64,000 nucleotides of DNA from Amycolatopsis thermalba (GCF_003385215.1 NZ_PQHW01000012.1:1-64000), one strand, 5' to 3'; numbered from the stretch's first letter, positions 45,838 to 55,642 are shown. Made by a program: numbers and translations. The notes: generated by a model not told the origin, from the sequence alone.

Positions 45838-47150
45838 GAATCCTCGCCTTCCACCCGCATCACGCTCACGACCTCGTTGACGACGTCCATTTTCCCGATG
45901 GCCTCGACGGTCGCCTCCAGCGCCGCGTCCGGTGCGAGGTGCGTCACGATGACCAGGCTGGCCGTGTCGTGCCGGTCACGCTGCCGGACCGCGGCGATGC
46001 TCACCTCGTGCGCCGCGAACACCTGCGCGACCTGGGCGAGGACACCCGGCTTGTCGGCGACGTCGAGGCTGACGTGGTAGCGCGTCGGGGTCTGGCCCAT
46101 CGGCCGCACCGGCAGCTGGGCGTGCGCCGACTCGCGCGGGCCGCGGCCGCCGACCACCCGGTTGCGGGCCACCGCGACCAGGTCGCCGAGCACCGCGCTG
46201 GCCGTCGGCGCGCCACCGGCACCCTGGCCGTAGAACATCAGGCTGCCCGCCGCGTCGGCCTCGACGAACACCGCGTTGAACGCGCCGCCCACGTTCGCCA
46301 GCGGGTGGGTGCGCGGGATCATCACCGGGTGCACGCGCACCGACACCGACTCGGTGCCGTCCTCGCCCTCGACGCGTTCGCAGATCGAGAGCAGCTTCAC
46401 CGTGCGGCCCAGTGCCTTCGCCGCCGCGATGTCGGAGGCCGACACGTTCGAGATGCCCTCGCGGTGCACGTCGGACGCGGTGACGCGGGTGTGGAAGGCC
46501 AGCGAGGCGAGGATGGCCGCCTTGGACGCGGCGTCGTAGCCGTCCACGTCCGCGGTCGGGTCCGCCTCCGCGTAGCCGAGGCGGCTGGCCTCGTCCAGGG
46601 TCTCGGCGTAACCGGCGCCCGTGGAGTCCATCGCGGACAGGATGAAGTTGGTGGTGCCGTTGACGATGCCCATCACCTTGGTGATGCGGTCACCGGCCAG
46701 CGACTCGCGCAGCGGGCGCAGCAGCGGGATCGCCCCGGCCACCGCGGCCTCGAAGTAGAGGTCGGCGCCGCTGGCGTCGGCCGCCTCGAACAGCTCCGCG
46801 GAGTACTCGGCCAGCAGCGCCTTGTTCGCGGTGACGACCGACTTCCCCTTGCGCAGCGCGGTGAGCAGCCATTCGCGCACCGGGTCGATGCCGCCGATCA
46901 GCTCGACCACGACGTCCACATCGGACTCCACCAGCGCGGCGGCGTCGTTGGTCAGCAGGTGCTGCGGCAGCTCGGGGTGCTTGTCCGGGCGGCGCACCGC
47001 GATGCCGGCCAGCTCGACCGGAGCCCCGGCGCGGGCGGCCAGCTCGTCGGCGTGCTCGGTGAGCAGGCGCGCGACCTCGGTGCCGACCGTGCCGCAGCCG
47101 AGCAGCGCCACGCGCACCGTCTTGCCGTCTACAGTGGACATTTCAGTCAC
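45834..47150 (-). CDS. hom: Homoserine dehydrogenase
   Basis: A 438-residue enzyme: [18 protein letters not shown] is the NAD(P)-binding Rossmann motif, [11 protein letters not shown] and the Lys/Asp catalytic segment follow, and residues from about 350 form an ACT domain ([20 protein letters not shown]) for threonine feedback. GTG start in a four-base overlap with lysA. Confidence 0.96.
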   Translation of the reverse strand: MTEMSTVDGKTVRVALLGCGTVGTEVARLLTEHADELAARAGAPVELAGIAVRRPDKHPELPQHLLTNDAAALVESDVDVVVELIGGIDPVREWLLTALRKGKSVVTANKALLAEYSAELFEAADASGADLYFEAAVAGAIPLLRPLRESLAGDRITKVMGIVNGTTNFILSAMDSTGAGYAETLDEASRLGYAEADPTADVDGYDAASKAAILASLAFHTRVTASDVHREGISNVSASDIAAAKALGRTVKLLSICERVEGEDGTESVSVRVHPVMIPRTHPLANVGGAFNAVFVEADAAGSLMFYGQGAGGAPTASAVLGDLVAVARNRVVGGRGPRESAHAQLPVRPMGQTPTRYHVSLDVADKPGVLAQVAQVFAAHEVSIAAVRQRDRHDTASLVIVTHLAPDAALEATVEAIGKMDVVNEVVSVMRVEGEDS

Positions 47151-48583
47151 GACACCTCCAGCTGCAGCATGTCGTCGATCGTCTCGCGGCGCAGCAGCAG
47201 CCGCGCGCTGCCGTTGCGGACCGCGACGACCGCCGGGCGCGGCTGCCGGTTGTAGTTGCTGGCCATGGAGTAGCAGTAGGCGCCCGTCGCGGCGACGGCG
47301 AGCTGGTCGCCCGGGGCGAGGGTGTCGGGCAGCCAGCAGTCCCGCACGACGATGTCGCCGGACTCGCAGTGCTTGCCCACGACGCGGCTCAGCGCCGCGC
47401 CGACCTGGTCGGTGGCCCCGTCGTCACTCGCGCGCGACACCAGCCGGACGTCGTACACCGCGTCGTAGAGCGGCGTGCGGATGTTGTCGCTCATGCCGCC
47501 GTCCACGCTGACGTAGCGCCGGGACTCGTTGTCCCCCAGCGACACGTCCTTGATGGTGCCCACCTCGTACAGCGTGACGGTGCCCGGACCGGCGATGGCG
47601 CGGCCCGGCTCGCCCGCGATGCGCGGCACCGGCAGCCCGGCGAACTCGCACTCCTTGCGGACGATCTCGCGGATCTGCGTGATCATCTGCGCCGGCGGCG
47701 GCGGGTTGTCCTTGTCGGTGTAGGCGATGCCGAAACCACCGCCGAGGTCCACCAGCGACAGCTGCTCCAGCAGCTGCTCGCCGTGCTCCTTGACCAGCTC
47801 GGCCATCAGCCCGATGACCCGGCGCGCGGCGACCTCGAAGCCGTCCGCGTCGAAGATCTGCGACCCGATGTGGCTGTGCAGCCCGACCAGGCGCAGCGAC
47901 GGCGCGTTGAGCACCCGGCGCACCGCCTCCGCGGCGTCGCCCGCGGCCAGCGAGAAGCCGAACTTCTGGTCCTCGTGGGCGGTCGCGATGAACTCGTGCG
48001 TGTGCGCCTCGACACCGACCGTGACGCGGATCAGCACCTTCTGCTCGACGTCGAGCCGCGCGGCGACGTCGGCCAGCCGCGCGATCTCGTAGTAGGAGTC
48101 CAGCACGACCGTGCCGACGCCGGCACCGACCGCGGTCTCCAGCTCGGCGACCGACTTGTTGTTGCCGTGGAAGGTGATCCGCTCGGCCGGGAACCCGGCG
48201 CGCAGCGCGACGGCCAGCTCGCCGCCGCTGGCCACGTCCAGGCTCAGGCCCTGCGCGGCGACCCAGCGGGCCACCTCGGTGCACAGGAACGCCTTGGCCG
48301 CGTAGTGCACCAGCGACGGGTCGTCGAACGCCTCGGCGTACTCGGCGCAGCGCGACTTGAAATCGGCCTCGTCGACGACGAACAGCGGCGTGCCGTAGGT
48401 CTCGGCCAGCTCGCGCACGTCGACGCCGGCGATGCGCACGACGCCGTCCGGGGCGCGGTAGGCGTTGCGCGGCCAGACCTTCGGGTAGAGCCGGTCGAGC
48501 TCGGCGGAACTGGACGGGGGGAAACCGGAGTTGTCGGCGTGCGGGTAGACCTCCGCGTGCCGCGGGCCGGCGGGGTGAGCCAT
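47147..48583 (-). CDS. lysA: Diaminopimelate decarboxylase
   Basis: A 478-residue PLP enzyme of fold type III. Lys97 in [10 protein letters not shown] binds [12 protein letters not shown] and GGGFGIAYT bind its phosphate; [13 protein letters not shown] holds the active-site Cys. It forms lysine from meso-diaminopimelate, leaving some for the cell wall. Six bases from argS and overlapping hom, so one operon. Confidence 0.96.
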   Translation of the reverse strand: MAHPAGPRHAEVYPHADNSGFPPSSSAELDRLYPKVWPRNAYRAPDGVVRIAGVDVRELAETYGTPLFVVDEADFKSRCAEYAEAFDDPSLVHYAAKAFLCTEVARWVAAQGLSLDVASGGELAVALRAGFPAERITFHGNNKSVAELETAVGAGVGTVVLDSYYEIARLADVAARLDVEQKVLIRVTVGVEAHTHEFIATAHEDQKFGFSLAAGDAAEAVRRVLNAPSLRLVGLHSHIGSQIFDADGFEVAARRVIGLMAELVKEHGEQLLEQLSLVDLGGGFGIAYTDKDNPPPPAQMITQIREIVRKECEFAGLPVPRIAGEPGRAIAGPGTVTLYEVGTIKDVSLGDNESRRYVSVDGGMSDNIRTPLYDAVYDVRLVSRASDDGATDQVGAALSRVVGKHCESGDIVVRDCWLPDTLAPGDQLAVAATGAYCYSMASNYNRQPRPAVVAVRNGSARLLLRRETIDDMLQLEVS

Positions 48584-48589
48584 GAGGGG

Positions 48590-50245
48590 TTACATCCGTT
48601 CCGGAGCGGAGACACCGAGCAGGGCGAGGCCGTTGGCGAACACCTGGCGCGCCGCCTCGCACAGAGCGAGCCGGGCGTAGGTGAGCGGGGTGGCCTCCTC
48701 GTCGCCCTTGGGCAGGACCTGCGCGACGGCGTAGAACTTGTGGAACGCGCCGGCGAGGCTTTCCAGGTAGCGCGCCACGCGGTGCGGTTCACGCAGCTCG
48801 GCGGCGCGCTGCACGACCGTCGGGAACTCCCCGATCGTGCGGATGAGGTCACCCTCGCGGTCGAGGGTGAGCAGCCCGAAGTCTGCGTCGTTGTCGAACT
48901 TCAGTCCGAGGTCGGCGGCGTGGCGCTGGAGCGAGGCGAGCCGGGCGTGCGCGTACTGCACGTAGTACACCGGGTTCTCGTCGCTGCTCTTGCGCAGCAG
49001 GTCGAGGTCGATGTCGATGCTGGAGTCGACCGAGTAGCGGGTCAGCTCGTAGCGGGCGGCGTCCACGCCCACGGCCTCGACCAGGTCCTCCATGGTGATC
49101 ACCGTGCCGGCGCGCTTGCTCATCCGGACCGGCTTGCCCTCGCTGACCAGGTTCACCAGCTGGCCGATCAGCACCTCGACGACGGCCGGGTCGTGGCCCA
49201 TCGCGGACGCGGCGGCCTTGAGCCGGGCGATGTAGCCGTGGTGGTCCGCGCCGAGCATGTAGATGCACAGGTCGAAGCCGCGGCCGATCTTGTCCTGCAG
49301 GTAGGCGATGTCACCGGCGATGTAGGCGGGGGCGCCGTCGCTCTTGATGACCACGCGGTCCTTGTCGTCACCGAACTCGGTGGAGCGCAGCCACCAGGCG
49401 CCGTCGGCGTGGTAGAGGCGGCCGTTCTCCTTCAGGCCCTCGACCGCCTTCTCCACCGCGCCGGACTGGTGGAGCGAGTCCTCGTGGAAGTAGACGTCGA
49501 AGTCCGTGCCGAACTCGTGCAGGCTCTTCTTGATCTCGCCGAACATCAGCTCGACGCCCACGCGCCGGAAGGTCTCGTGGCGCTCGGTCTCGGGCAGCGA
49601 CAGCGCGCTGGGCTCCTGGCGCAGCACCTCGGCGGCGATGTCGGTGATGTAGGCGCCGGCGTAGCCGTCCTCCGGCGCGGGCTCGCCCTTCGCGGCCGCG
49701 ATCAGGGACCGGACGAACCGGTCGATCTGCGCGCCGGCGTCGTTGAAGTAGTACTCGCGGGTAACCTCGGCGCCCTGCGACTCCAGGACGCGGCCGAGCG
49801 CGTCGCCCACCGCCGCCCAGCGGGTGCCGCCCAGGTGGACCGGGCCGGTCGGGTTGGCCGAGACGAACTCCAGGTTGATCTTGCGTCCGGCCAGCGCGTC
49901 ACCGCGGCCGTAGGCGTCGCCGAGGGTGAGCACCTGGCGGATCTGCTCACCCTGGGCGTCGGCGGCCAGCCGGAGGTTCACGAAACCGGGGCCGGCGATC
50001 TCCGCGGAGGCGATGCCGTCGGCGGCCGCGAGCGCGTCGGCCAGGTCCTGGGCGAAGTCGCGCGGGGCCAGGCCGGCCTTCTTCGCCACCTGCAACGCGA
50101 CGTTGGTGGCGTAGTCTCCGTGTTCCGGGTTGCGCGGGCGCTCGACCGTCACCGCGGCGGGGAGCACGGCGGTGTCGGCGCCTCGGGCGGAAAGCACCTG
50201 CGCGGCGGACGTACGGACCAGGTCAGCTAGGGCCTCGGGAGTCAC
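48590..50245 (-). CDS. argS: Arginyl-tRNA synthetase
   Basis: A 551-residue class I synthetase. The HIGH signature is altered to HLGG (137-140, in [18 protein letters not shown]), a form usual in actinobacterial ArgRS; the KMSKS equivalent is VRMSKRAG. Arg-tRNA N-terminal additional domain over the first 90 residues and anticodon-binding DALR domain at the end. GTG start at 50245. It heads argS-lysA-hom-thrC-thrB. Confidence 0.95.
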   Translation of the reverse strand: MTPEALADLVRTSAAQVLSARGADTAVLPAAVTVERPRNPEHGDYATNVALQVAKKAGLAPRDFAQDLADALAAADGIASAEIAGPGFVNLRLAADAQGEQIRQVLTLGDAYGRGDALAGRKINLEFVSANPTGPVHLGGTRWAAVGDALGRVLESQGAEVTREYYFNDAGAQIDRFVRSLIAAAKGEPAPEDGYAGAYITDIAAEVLRQEPSALSLPETERHETFRRVGVELMFGEIKKSLHEFGTDFDVYFHEDSLHQSGAVEKAVEGLKENGRLYHADGAWWLRSTEFGDDKDRVVIKSDGAPAYIAGDIAYLQDKIGRGFDLCIYMLGADHHGYIARLKAAASAMGHDPAVVEVLIGQLVNLVSEGKPVRMSKRAGTVITMEDLVEAVGVDAARYELTRYSVDSSIDIDLDLLRKSSDENPVYYVQYAHARLASLQRHAADLGLKFDNDADFGLLTLDREGDLIRTIGEFPTVVQRAAELREPHRVARYLESLAGAFHKFYAVAQVLPKGDEEATPLTYARLALCEAARQVFANGLALLGVSAPERM

Positions 50246-50276
50246 CAGCCGAGTGTAAGGGCCACGACCTCGGCCG

Positions 50277-50308
50277 TTGACAGGGACCGAACACGGGGTC
50301 CCTAAACT
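50277..50308 (+). promoter_or_regulatory. Promoter with 20-bp spacer and internal dyad upstream of the DUF3105 gene
   Basis: TTGACA (50277-50282) and TAAACT (50303-50308) have a 20-bp spacer, and AGGGACC (50282-50288) with GGTCCCT (50297-50303) form an inverted repeat within it. Long spacer plus internal dyad is the arrangement used by MerR-family activators such as CueR. Confidence 0.5.
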
Positions 50309-50347
50309 CTACCCGGGTATATCCACTTGACGGGAGACGCGGGAGCC

Positions 50348-51151
50348 ATGGCCAGCGGCACGAAGAAGAAGGGCGCACCGAAGAAGGGCAGCGTGAAGGC
50401 GGCCCGCGGCTCGGTGGTGTCCAAGAAGGGTGTGCCCTGGGGCACGATCGTCTCGGTGGTCGCGGTGGTCGCGCTCGCCGCCGTGGTGGTCGGGTACTAC
50501 CTGGTCCAGTCGGCGCCCAAGCGCGCGCTGGCCAGCTGGGCGCCCACGGCGGACAAGCCGGACCCGTCGCTGAGCATCCCGGGCATCGTCACCGGCCAGT
50601 ACCAGGCCAGCGTGCACGTCCTGCCGACCGAGCGGGTGGCCTACGACCACACCCCGCCCTACGGCGGCCCGCACGACGGCTACTGGGCGGCGTGCAACGG
50701 CGTCGTGTACCCGGTCGCGGTGCGCACCGAGAACATGGTGCACTCGCTCGAACACGGTGCGGTGTGGATCGCCTACAACCCCGACCAGGTGACCGGTGAC
50801 GCGCTGAACACGCTCAAGTCCAAGGTCGAGGGCAAGCCGTACACGATGATGTCGCCCTACCCCGGCCTGGACAAGCCGGTCTCGCTGCAGTCGTGGGGTC
50901 ACCAGCTGAAGCTCGACTCGGCCACCGACGAGCGGATCGACCAGTTCATCACCGCGCTGCGGACCAACCAGAACACCTACCCGGAGGTCGGCGCCTCGTG
51001 CGACGCGCTGGGCGCGGGCGCCTTCGACCCGGACAACCCGCCGCCGTTCGACCCGACGCCGCCCGGCCCGGACGCGAAGCCGATGGACTACCAGGGCTCG
51101 GCCGGCACGCAGCAGGACACCGGGATGCCCAGCTCCGCCCCGACGTCCTGA
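50348..51151 (+). CDS. DUF3105 membrane-anchored protein
   Basis: A 267-residue protein with a Lys-rich cytosolic N-terminus, one membrane helix (TIVSVVAVVALAAVVVGYYL, about 37-56) and an external DUF3105 domain. Conserved His-rich motifs YDHTPPYGGPHDGYW and MVHSLEHGAVWIAY look like a metal site. The tail is Pro/Gln/Ser-rich. Function unknown. ATG 50348 is chosen over the in-frame TTG 50327. It is followed at five bases by the DUF305 gene, so the two form an operon. Confidence 0.8.
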   Translation: MASGTKKKGAPKKGSVKAARGSVVSKKGVPWGTIVSVVAVVALAAVVVGYYLVQSAPKRALASWAPTADKPDPSLSIPGIVTGQYQASVHVLPTERVAYDHTPPYGGPHDGYWAACNGVVYPVAVRTENMVHSLEHGAVWIAYNPDQVTGDALNTLKSKVEGKPYTMMSPYPGLDKPVSLQSWGHQLKLDSATDERIDQFITALRTNQNTYPEVGASCDALGAGAFDPDNPPPFDPTPPGPDAKPMDYQGSAGTQQDTGMPSSAPTS

Positions 51152-51156
51152 TCCTG

Positions 51157-51858
51157 ATGGCGGACGACGAAGCTCCGGTGGCGGACCGGCCGGGATCCCG
51201 GCCGGTCGTCATCGGCGCGTCGGTGATCGTGGTGCTGCTGGTCGGCGTGGTGCTCGGGATGTTCCTGACGCAGACCGCGCTGCGTCCGGAGTCCGCCGCC
51301 ACGCCCGGCGCGGGCTCGGTCGAGGTCGGGTTCGCGCAGGACATGTCGGTGCACCACCTGCAGGCCGTGACGATGGCGAGCTGGGAGCGGGGCCACACCA
51401 GCGATCCGCAGCTGGAGCAGCTGGCTTTCGACATCGAGTCCACGCAGCGGGAGCAGGTCGGCCGGATGAAGGGCTGGCTGATGCTGTGGGGTCAGCCGGA
51501 GCAGGCCACCGGCGAGTACATGACGTGGATGACGTCCGACGCGGGGCACGGCCACGCGGCGATGGCGCCGCCGTCGTCAGCCGCGGCGGCCGGGGCGCCG
51601 ATGCCCGGCATGGCGACCAACGACGAGCTGGCGAAGCTGCGGTCGCTGTCCGGGACCGAGCTGGACGTCTATTTCCTGCAGTTGATGCTGCGGCACCACC
51701 AGGGTGGTACGGAGATGGCGCAGTACGCGCACGATCACACGACCGTGCCGGCGGTGAAGGCGCTGACGCAGAGCATCCTGACGTCGCAGGGCGCGGAGAT
51801 GACGGTGATGCGGGACATGCTCACCGCGCGGGGCGCGCAGCCGCTGCCGTTCCCGTAA
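51157..51858 (+). CDS. DUF305 membrane-anchored His/Met-rich protein
   Basis: A 233-residue protein with one N-terminal membrane helix (VVIGASVIVVLLVGVVLGMFL) and an external ferritin-like DUF305 domain. FAQDMSVHHLQAVTMA and LQLMLRHHQGGTEMAQYA are the paired family motifs; a His/Met-rich linker (AGHGHAAMAPP, PMPGMA) lies between. DUF305 proteins are often found near copper resistance genes, so metal binding outside the membrane is plausible. Confidence 0.82.
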   Translation: MADDEAPVADRPGSRPVVIGASVIVVLLVGVVLGMFLTQTALRPESAATPGAGSVEVGFAQDMSVHHLQAVTMASWERGHTSDPQLEQLAFDIESTQREQVGRMKGWLMLWGQPEQATGEYMTWMTSDAGHGHAAMAPPSSAAAAGAPMPGMATNDELAKLRSLSGTELDVYFLQLMLRHHQGGTEMAQYAHDHTTVPAVKALTQSILTSQGAEMTVMRDMLTARGAQPLPFP

Positions 51859-51864
51859 CCAGCC

Positions 51865-52137
51865 GCGAGTCCCCCGCTCAGGTTCGCGAGTCCCACGTTC
51901 CAGCGGGCGAGTCCCACGCTCGGGTACGCGAGTTCCACGTTCAGGCTCGCGAGCCCCACGCTCAGGCCCGCGAGCCCCACGCTCAGGCCCGCGAGCCCCA
52001 CGCTCAGGCCCGCGAGCCCCACGCTCAGGCCCGCGAGCCCCACGCTCAGGCCCGCGAGCCCCACGCTCAGGCCCGCGAGCCCCACGCTCAGGCCCGCGAG
52101 CCCCACGGTCAGGTGCGCGAGTTCCGCGTTCGCGTGA
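51865..52137. repeat. 21-bp tandem repeat array, locus 2
   Basis: Thirteen units with an exact 21-bp period start with GCGAG at 51865, 51886, 51907, 51928, 51949, 51970, 51991, 52012, 52033, 52054, 52075, 52096 and 52117. The seven from 51949 to 52095 are identical (core GCGAGCCCCACGCTCAGG), the outer ones are diverged. The array fills the entire gap between the convergent DUF305 and CDF genes. The core is the complement of that in the array at 6918-7293, so the two are inverted copies of one family. Confidence 0.95.
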
Positions 52138-53055
52138 TCACCAGCTGAGTTCCTGGCAGCGGGACGCCGACTCGCGCGGTTCGCACTGCAGGGTGGCGTG
52201 CTCGATCGAGTAGTCGTCCTTGAGGAGCGTCTGCGCGGCGGCGAGCACCTCGGCCGGTTCGGCTTCGTGCTCCAGCGTGAGGTGCGCCGAGGCGACCTCC
52301 ATGCCCGAGGTGAGCGTCCACACGTGCAGGTCGTGCACGTCGCACACGCCGGCCAGCGCCGTCAGATCCGCGGAGATCCGTTCGACGTCCACGTCGGCAG
52401 GGGCGTGCTGGAACAGGATGCGCAGCGCGCGCCGGGCGAGGGTGAACGTGCGCGGCAGCACGAACAGTCCGATCGCGACACCGATGAGGGCGTCCGCGTA
52501 GCGCCAGCCGGTCGTCAGGGTGATCACGCCGCTGACGAGGACGCCGATCGAGCCGATCATGTCCGCGAGGACTTCCAGGTACGCGCCACGCAGGTTGAGG
52601 CTCTCCTTGGAGCCGTCGCGGAGCAGCGCGAAGGCCACGACGTTCGCGGCGAGACCACCGACCGCCACGAGCAGCACGGGCAGGCCGGGCACCTCGGGCG
52701 GGTTCGCGAGCCGCTCGACCGCCTCGTAGATCACGTAACCGGCCACCCCGAAGAGCAGGACGGCGTTGGCCAGCGCGGCGAGCACCTCGGCCCGGTAGAG
52801 CCCGAAGGTCCGCCGGTAGGTCGGCCCGGACCGCCGCGCCAGGACGATCGCCGTGAGGGCCATCGCGAGCCCGAGGACGTCGGTGAGCATGTGCCCGGCG
52901 TCGGAGATCAACGCCAGCGACCCGGTGACCACCCCGACGACCGCCTCGAGCACCAGGAAGGCGACCCCGATCCCGAGCGCCGCGGCGAGCCGGGGCAGAT
53001 AGCGAGCGGACGCGCTACCGGGTGGTTGGTGCCCGTGTCCGTGGCCGTGTCCCAT
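52138..53055 (-). CDS. Cation diffusion facilitator (CzcD-like zinc/cobalt exporter)
   Basis: A 305-residue CDF transporter with six helices. A His-rich start (MGHGHGHGHQ) precedes helix 1; LISDAGHMLTDVLG in helix 2 and LEVLADMIGSIGVL in helix 5 hold the metal site, with the His of the second pair replaced, as in several actinobacterial members. The C-terminal cytosolic domain (VCDVHDLHVWTLTSG) dimerises on metal binding. GGAGG nine bases before the ATG. Likely exports Zn, Co or Cd under control of a metal-sensing repressor. Confidence 0.9.
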   Translation of the reverse strand: MGHGHGHGHQPPGSASARYLPRLAAALGIGVAFLVLEAVVGVVTGSLALISDAGHMLTDVLGLAMALTAIVLARRSGPTYRRTFGLYRAEVLAALANAVLLFGVAGYVIYEAVERLANPPEVPGLPVLLVAVGGLAANVVAFALLRDGSKESLNLRGAYLEVLADMIGSIGVLVSGVITLTTGWRYADALIGVAIGLFVLPRTFTLARRALRILFQHAPADVDVERISADLTALAGVCDVHDLHVWTLTSGMEVASAHLTLEHEAEPAEVLAAAQTLLKDDYSIEHATLQCEPRESASRCQELSW

Positions 53056-53086
53056 GCGCTGGTGTCCTCCTCTGTCCCGCAGCCGG

Positions 53087-53115
53087 AATATATAGTGATA
53101 TGCGCATGTGTGCAA
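53087..53115 (-). promoter_or_regulatory. CDF gene promoter with palindrome in the spacer
   Basis: On the minus strand TTGCAC (53110-53115), a 17-bp spacer and TATATT (53087-53092) make a near-consensus promoter. The spacer contains the 8-bp palindrome ATGCGCAT (53100-53107), similar to the core of ArsR/SmtB-type metal sensor operators. A repressor there would block polymerase. Confidence 0.65.
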
Positions 53116-53244
53116 AAGCAGGTAAGGCTACCCTTCTTCGAGCAGCCTAACCGAGCGGCACCCCTGCCGCTCCCCACAAAGGGGTAGCCACTCACGGGGC
53201 GAAAACACCGGTGCGCTAGGCTGTGTCACGTCGCCCAGCGATGG

Positions 53245-53317
53245 GCCCTCGTAGCTCAGGGGATAGAGCACTGCCCTCCGGAGGCAGGTGTCGCAGGTTC
53301 GAATCCTGCCGAGGGCA
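53245..53317 (+). tRNA. tRNA-Arg (anticodon CCG)
   Basis: A complete cloverleaf: acceptor stem GCCCTCG/CGAGGGC, D-arm GCTC/GAGC, anticodon stem CTGCC/GGCAG with loop CTCCGGA giving anticodon CCG (reads CGG), and T-arm with loop TTCGAAT. Discriminator A at 53317; the following CC is genomic, full CCA is not encoded as ACCCC continues. Confidence 0.95.
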
Positions 53318-53330
53318 CCCCCTCGAAGCC

Positions 53331-53361
53331 AGCCCCTACCAGCGGGAACGCGGTAGGGGCT
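53331..53361 (+). terminator. Terminator after tRNA-Arg
   Basis: AGCCCCTACC (53331-53340) and GGTAGGGGCT (53352-53361) form a 10-bp perfect stem with an 11-base loop, 13 bases after the tRNA. No strong T-run follows. Confidence 0.8.
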
Positions 53362-53441
53362 GATTCATGTGCGCACAGCCGTCACCTCGTGCCGATTGCC
53401 TGCTCCGATCAACCATCACCCCGTTGCCGCCGTCCGGGTGC

Positions 53442-54032
53442 TCATCCGCGGAGGCGGTCGAGGTGGCGTTCGAGCAGGTGCCGGATTCGGGTGGCGGGCA
53501 TCTGGTCCGGAACGGTGACCGCGTGCACGGCGAGGCCGTCGAACAGCGCGTGGAGCAGGCCGGCTTCGAGGTCGAGATCGACGTCCGGGGCGAGCTGCCC
53601 GGTCGCGGACATCCCGTCGAGCAGTTCGCGGCACAGGCAGGCCAACCGGTGGTGAGCTTCCTCGTGCAAGGCTCTGGCTTCGGTGTCGACCAGCACCAGG
53701 GACAGGAACGCCACCCAGATCTCGGTCGCCACGTAGGAGTCCGGGTCCATCGGGAGCAGTCGTTCGAGCTGGGTCAGCGCCCGGTCGCGGGGGTCGGGGG
53801 GCGACTCCAGCTCGGTCAGGCGGCGTTCGGTCTCCTCGGAGATCGCACGCAGGGCGAACAGCAACAGCTCGGCCTGGGTGGAGAAGTAGTACTGGACCAA
53901 GCTCGGGGACCACCCGGCCGCATGGGCGATCGAGCGGATCGACGCGCCCTGCACGCCTCGCTCGCGGATGACCCGCCACACCGCTCGCACCAGCTCCCAG
54001 CGGCGCTGCTCGTGGTCAACGATCTTCGGCAC
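53442..54032 (-). CDS. TetR family regulator
   Basis: A 196-residue TetR-type protein: RRWELVRAVWRVIRERGVQG and SIRSIAHAAGWSPSLVQYYF form the DNA-binding domain; the C-terminal part resembles the BetI-like TetR_C_6 domain. GTG start with GGAGG four bases upstream. It is divergent from a CPBP membrane protease gene and probably represses it. Confidence 0.85.
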   Translation of the reverse strand: MPKIVDHEQRRWELVRAVWRVIRERGVQGASIRSIAHAAGWSPSLVQYYFSTQAELLLFALRAISEETERRLTELESPPDPRDRALTQLERLLPMDPDSYVATEIWVAFLSLVLVDTEARALHEEAHHRLACLCRELLDGMSATGQLAPDVDLDLEAGLLHALFDGLAVHAVTVPDQMPATRIRHLLERHLDRLRG

Positions 54033-54069
54033 GACTCCTCCTCATCCGACATTTCTACCCGAGGGCTTG

Positions 54070-54090
54070 TTTCTGTACAGTCGACCGAAA
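54070..54090. promoter_or_regulatory. Operator-like inverted repeat between TetR and CPBP genes
   Basis: An imperfect 21-bp palindrome with arms TTTCnGT and ACnGAAA, 38 bp from the TetR start and 27 bp from the protease start. Position suits a TetR site; symmetry is moderate. Confidence 0.4.
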
Positions 54091-54116
54091 TAAAACCGAT
54101 GGCGGAGGGGGACACG

Positions 54117-55055
54117 GTGGGCACGCGGACGGGGGCGAACGGGGCACCAGAGCGAGCGACTCGGGCCCGGGTCGTGGCACGAGCGTTGGTGATGGCGCTG
54201 GCGGGGACGTGCGTGATGGCCGGGGCGCTCGGCACCGCGGGCGCGATCGCGCAAGCGGTGCACAGCCGCACCGGCCTGGACGGCGTCCCCCGGCAGGCAC
54301 TGGCCGCGGTGATCTGCCTCGTGCTCGCCGTGTCGCTGATCGTGCTACTCCGCCGCGGGGTGGACCACCGGCCGATGTCCGGGCTCGGCCTCACCGGCCC
54401 CGCGGCGGGCCTGCGGTCGTTCGGGCTCGGGGTGCTGGTCACGGGCGGTTCGGCGGCCGCGCTGCTCGGTGCCGGCACGTGGGCGGGGTGGCTGGCGTGG
54501 GGACCGCTCGACGCGGCGAGACTCGTCGAGTTCGTCGTCGTCAACGCGCTGATCGCCGTCGCGCTCGAGGCGTTCCCGGAGGAGCTGGTCTTCCGCGGCT
54601 ACGTCTACGACACGCTCGATCAGGCGTTGCGCCGGTGGGTGGCTTTCCTCGTCACGGTGGTGTTGTTCACGTTCACCGGCGCGGGGTCATCGGTGGTTCA
54701 CGCGTGGGTGGGTGCGCTGCTGGGCATCGAGGTGCCGGCGCCCGCGTTCGCCCCGGTGGGTTCGGATCCGGTCTCGTACGCGGTCCTCTATCCGATCTTC
54801 GGCGCGGTGCTGCTGATCGCCCGGATCACCACCGGTTCGTTGTGGACGTCCATCGCCCTGCACCTGACCTACCTGACGGTCGTGCGTACCACGCTGGACG
54901 GCGCGGCGCGGTCCGCCGGCTGGTCCGCTACCCCCACCACCCCCGACGCCCTGCTGCTGGTGCCCGGGTTTCTGCTGCTGACCGGCGCGATGTTCCTGTT
55001 GCTCGGCCGGCGATCCCGCGTCAGGACCGCGAGCCGGTTCCGCAGGCGGCCATGA
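54117..55055 (+). CDS. CPBP family intramembrane metalloprotease
   Basis: A 312-residue protein with about eight helices. The first CPBP motif EExxxR is FPEELVFRGYVYD, and later His residues (SSVVHAWVG; IALHLTYLTV) complete the likely metal site of the Abi/CAAX-protease family. Substrates in bacteria are mostly unknown; some members confer bacteriocin immunity. The GTG at 54117 is preferred because GGAGG lies eight bases upstream; ATG 54099 is in frame. Divergent from a TetR gene. Confidence 0.8.
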   Translation: MGTRTGANGAPERATRARVVARALVMALAGTCVMAGALGTAGAIAQAVHSRTGLDGVPRQALAAVICLVLAVSLIVLLRRGVDHRPMSGLGLTGPAAGLRSFGLGVLVTGGSAAALLGAGTWAGWLAWGPLDAARLVEFVVVNALIAVALEAFPEELVFRGYVYDTLDQALRRWVAFLVTVVLFTFTGAGSSVVHAWVGALLGIEVPAPAFAPVGSDPVSYAVLYPIFGAVLLIARITTGSLWTSIALHLTYLTVVRTTLDGAARSAGWSATPTTPDALLLVPGFLLLTGAMFLLLGRRSRVRTASRFRRRP

Positions 55056-55109
55056 CATGTCCACCAGGTTGGTCGCGGCCTCCTCGTCGATCGGCTTGGT
55101 GGACAGCAA

Positions 55110-55640
55110 CTAGCGGTAGTACAGGGTGCCGCAGAGAACCTCGGCCGGGAAGCGCAGATCAGCGTCGGCGACCAGTTCCCCGGAAGGCTGGGCCCGGACG
55201 ATCCGATCGAAGGTGCTCTGTTCGACGGTCGCCAGGAACCGCTCGTGCAGGGTCGCCCGCAACTCGGCGTCGGACTGGGCCCCGGCGATCACCGCGCGGT
55301 ACACCGGCCGATCGGCGGCTGGGAGAGCGCGGGCGCCGACCGCAGGACCCGCTCGCGCAGGTCGGCCCGGACGTCGCCGGCGTCGTGGTAGTCCAGGTCG
55401 GTCGTCCACACCCGGCTGAGCGCGTCCAGCAGGATCGCGGCCATCGACAGCCAGCGCCGGTAGATCGTGTGCTTCCCGACGCCGGCGCGGAGCGCGACCG
55501 CCTCGATGTTCAGGCCCGCGTACCCGGCCTCGGTGGCCAGGTCGAGCGTCGCCTGCAGCAGCTCGTCCGTCCGTGCGGCGCCCCGGCGCCGAGGCTGGTC
55601 GGTCCTGCACGGTGCGTGCCGGTAATTCCGGAGGAGATCA
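55110..55640 (-). pseudogene. Frameshifted TetR family regulator
   Basis: Two minus-strand frames together make one TetR protein. The first carries the DNA-binding domain ([20 protein letters not shown], then [11 protein letters not shown]) and reads to about 55305-55330; the rest (YRAVIAGAQSDAELRATLHE to CGTLYYR) continues in another frame and ends at 55110. No good start is in frame with the first part either. A single-base change near 55310-55330 would rejoin the halves, so either a real pseudogene or a sequencing error. Confidence 0.75.
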
Positions 55641-55642
55641 TC

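Noticed and set aside
49820-49850. ArgRS with a damaged HIGH motif
   Set aside because: HLGG at this place is the normal actinobacterial form; the rest of the active site and the MSK motif are intact.
47369-50230. Very long plus-strand frame of 953 codons
   Set aside because: It is antisense to lysA and argS, Arg/His/Asp-rich without domains, as expected from high GC at third positions.
51735-52106. Heptapeptide-repeat protein read through the 21-bp array
   Set aside because: A 21-bp period gives open frames on both strands automatically; changes among units are not synonymous, there is no ribosome site, and the frame continues as antisense of the DUF305 gene.
53245-53361. Prophage or integrative element attached to tRNA-Arg
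   Set aside because: No integrase gene and no repeated tRNA 3' end is found in the window.
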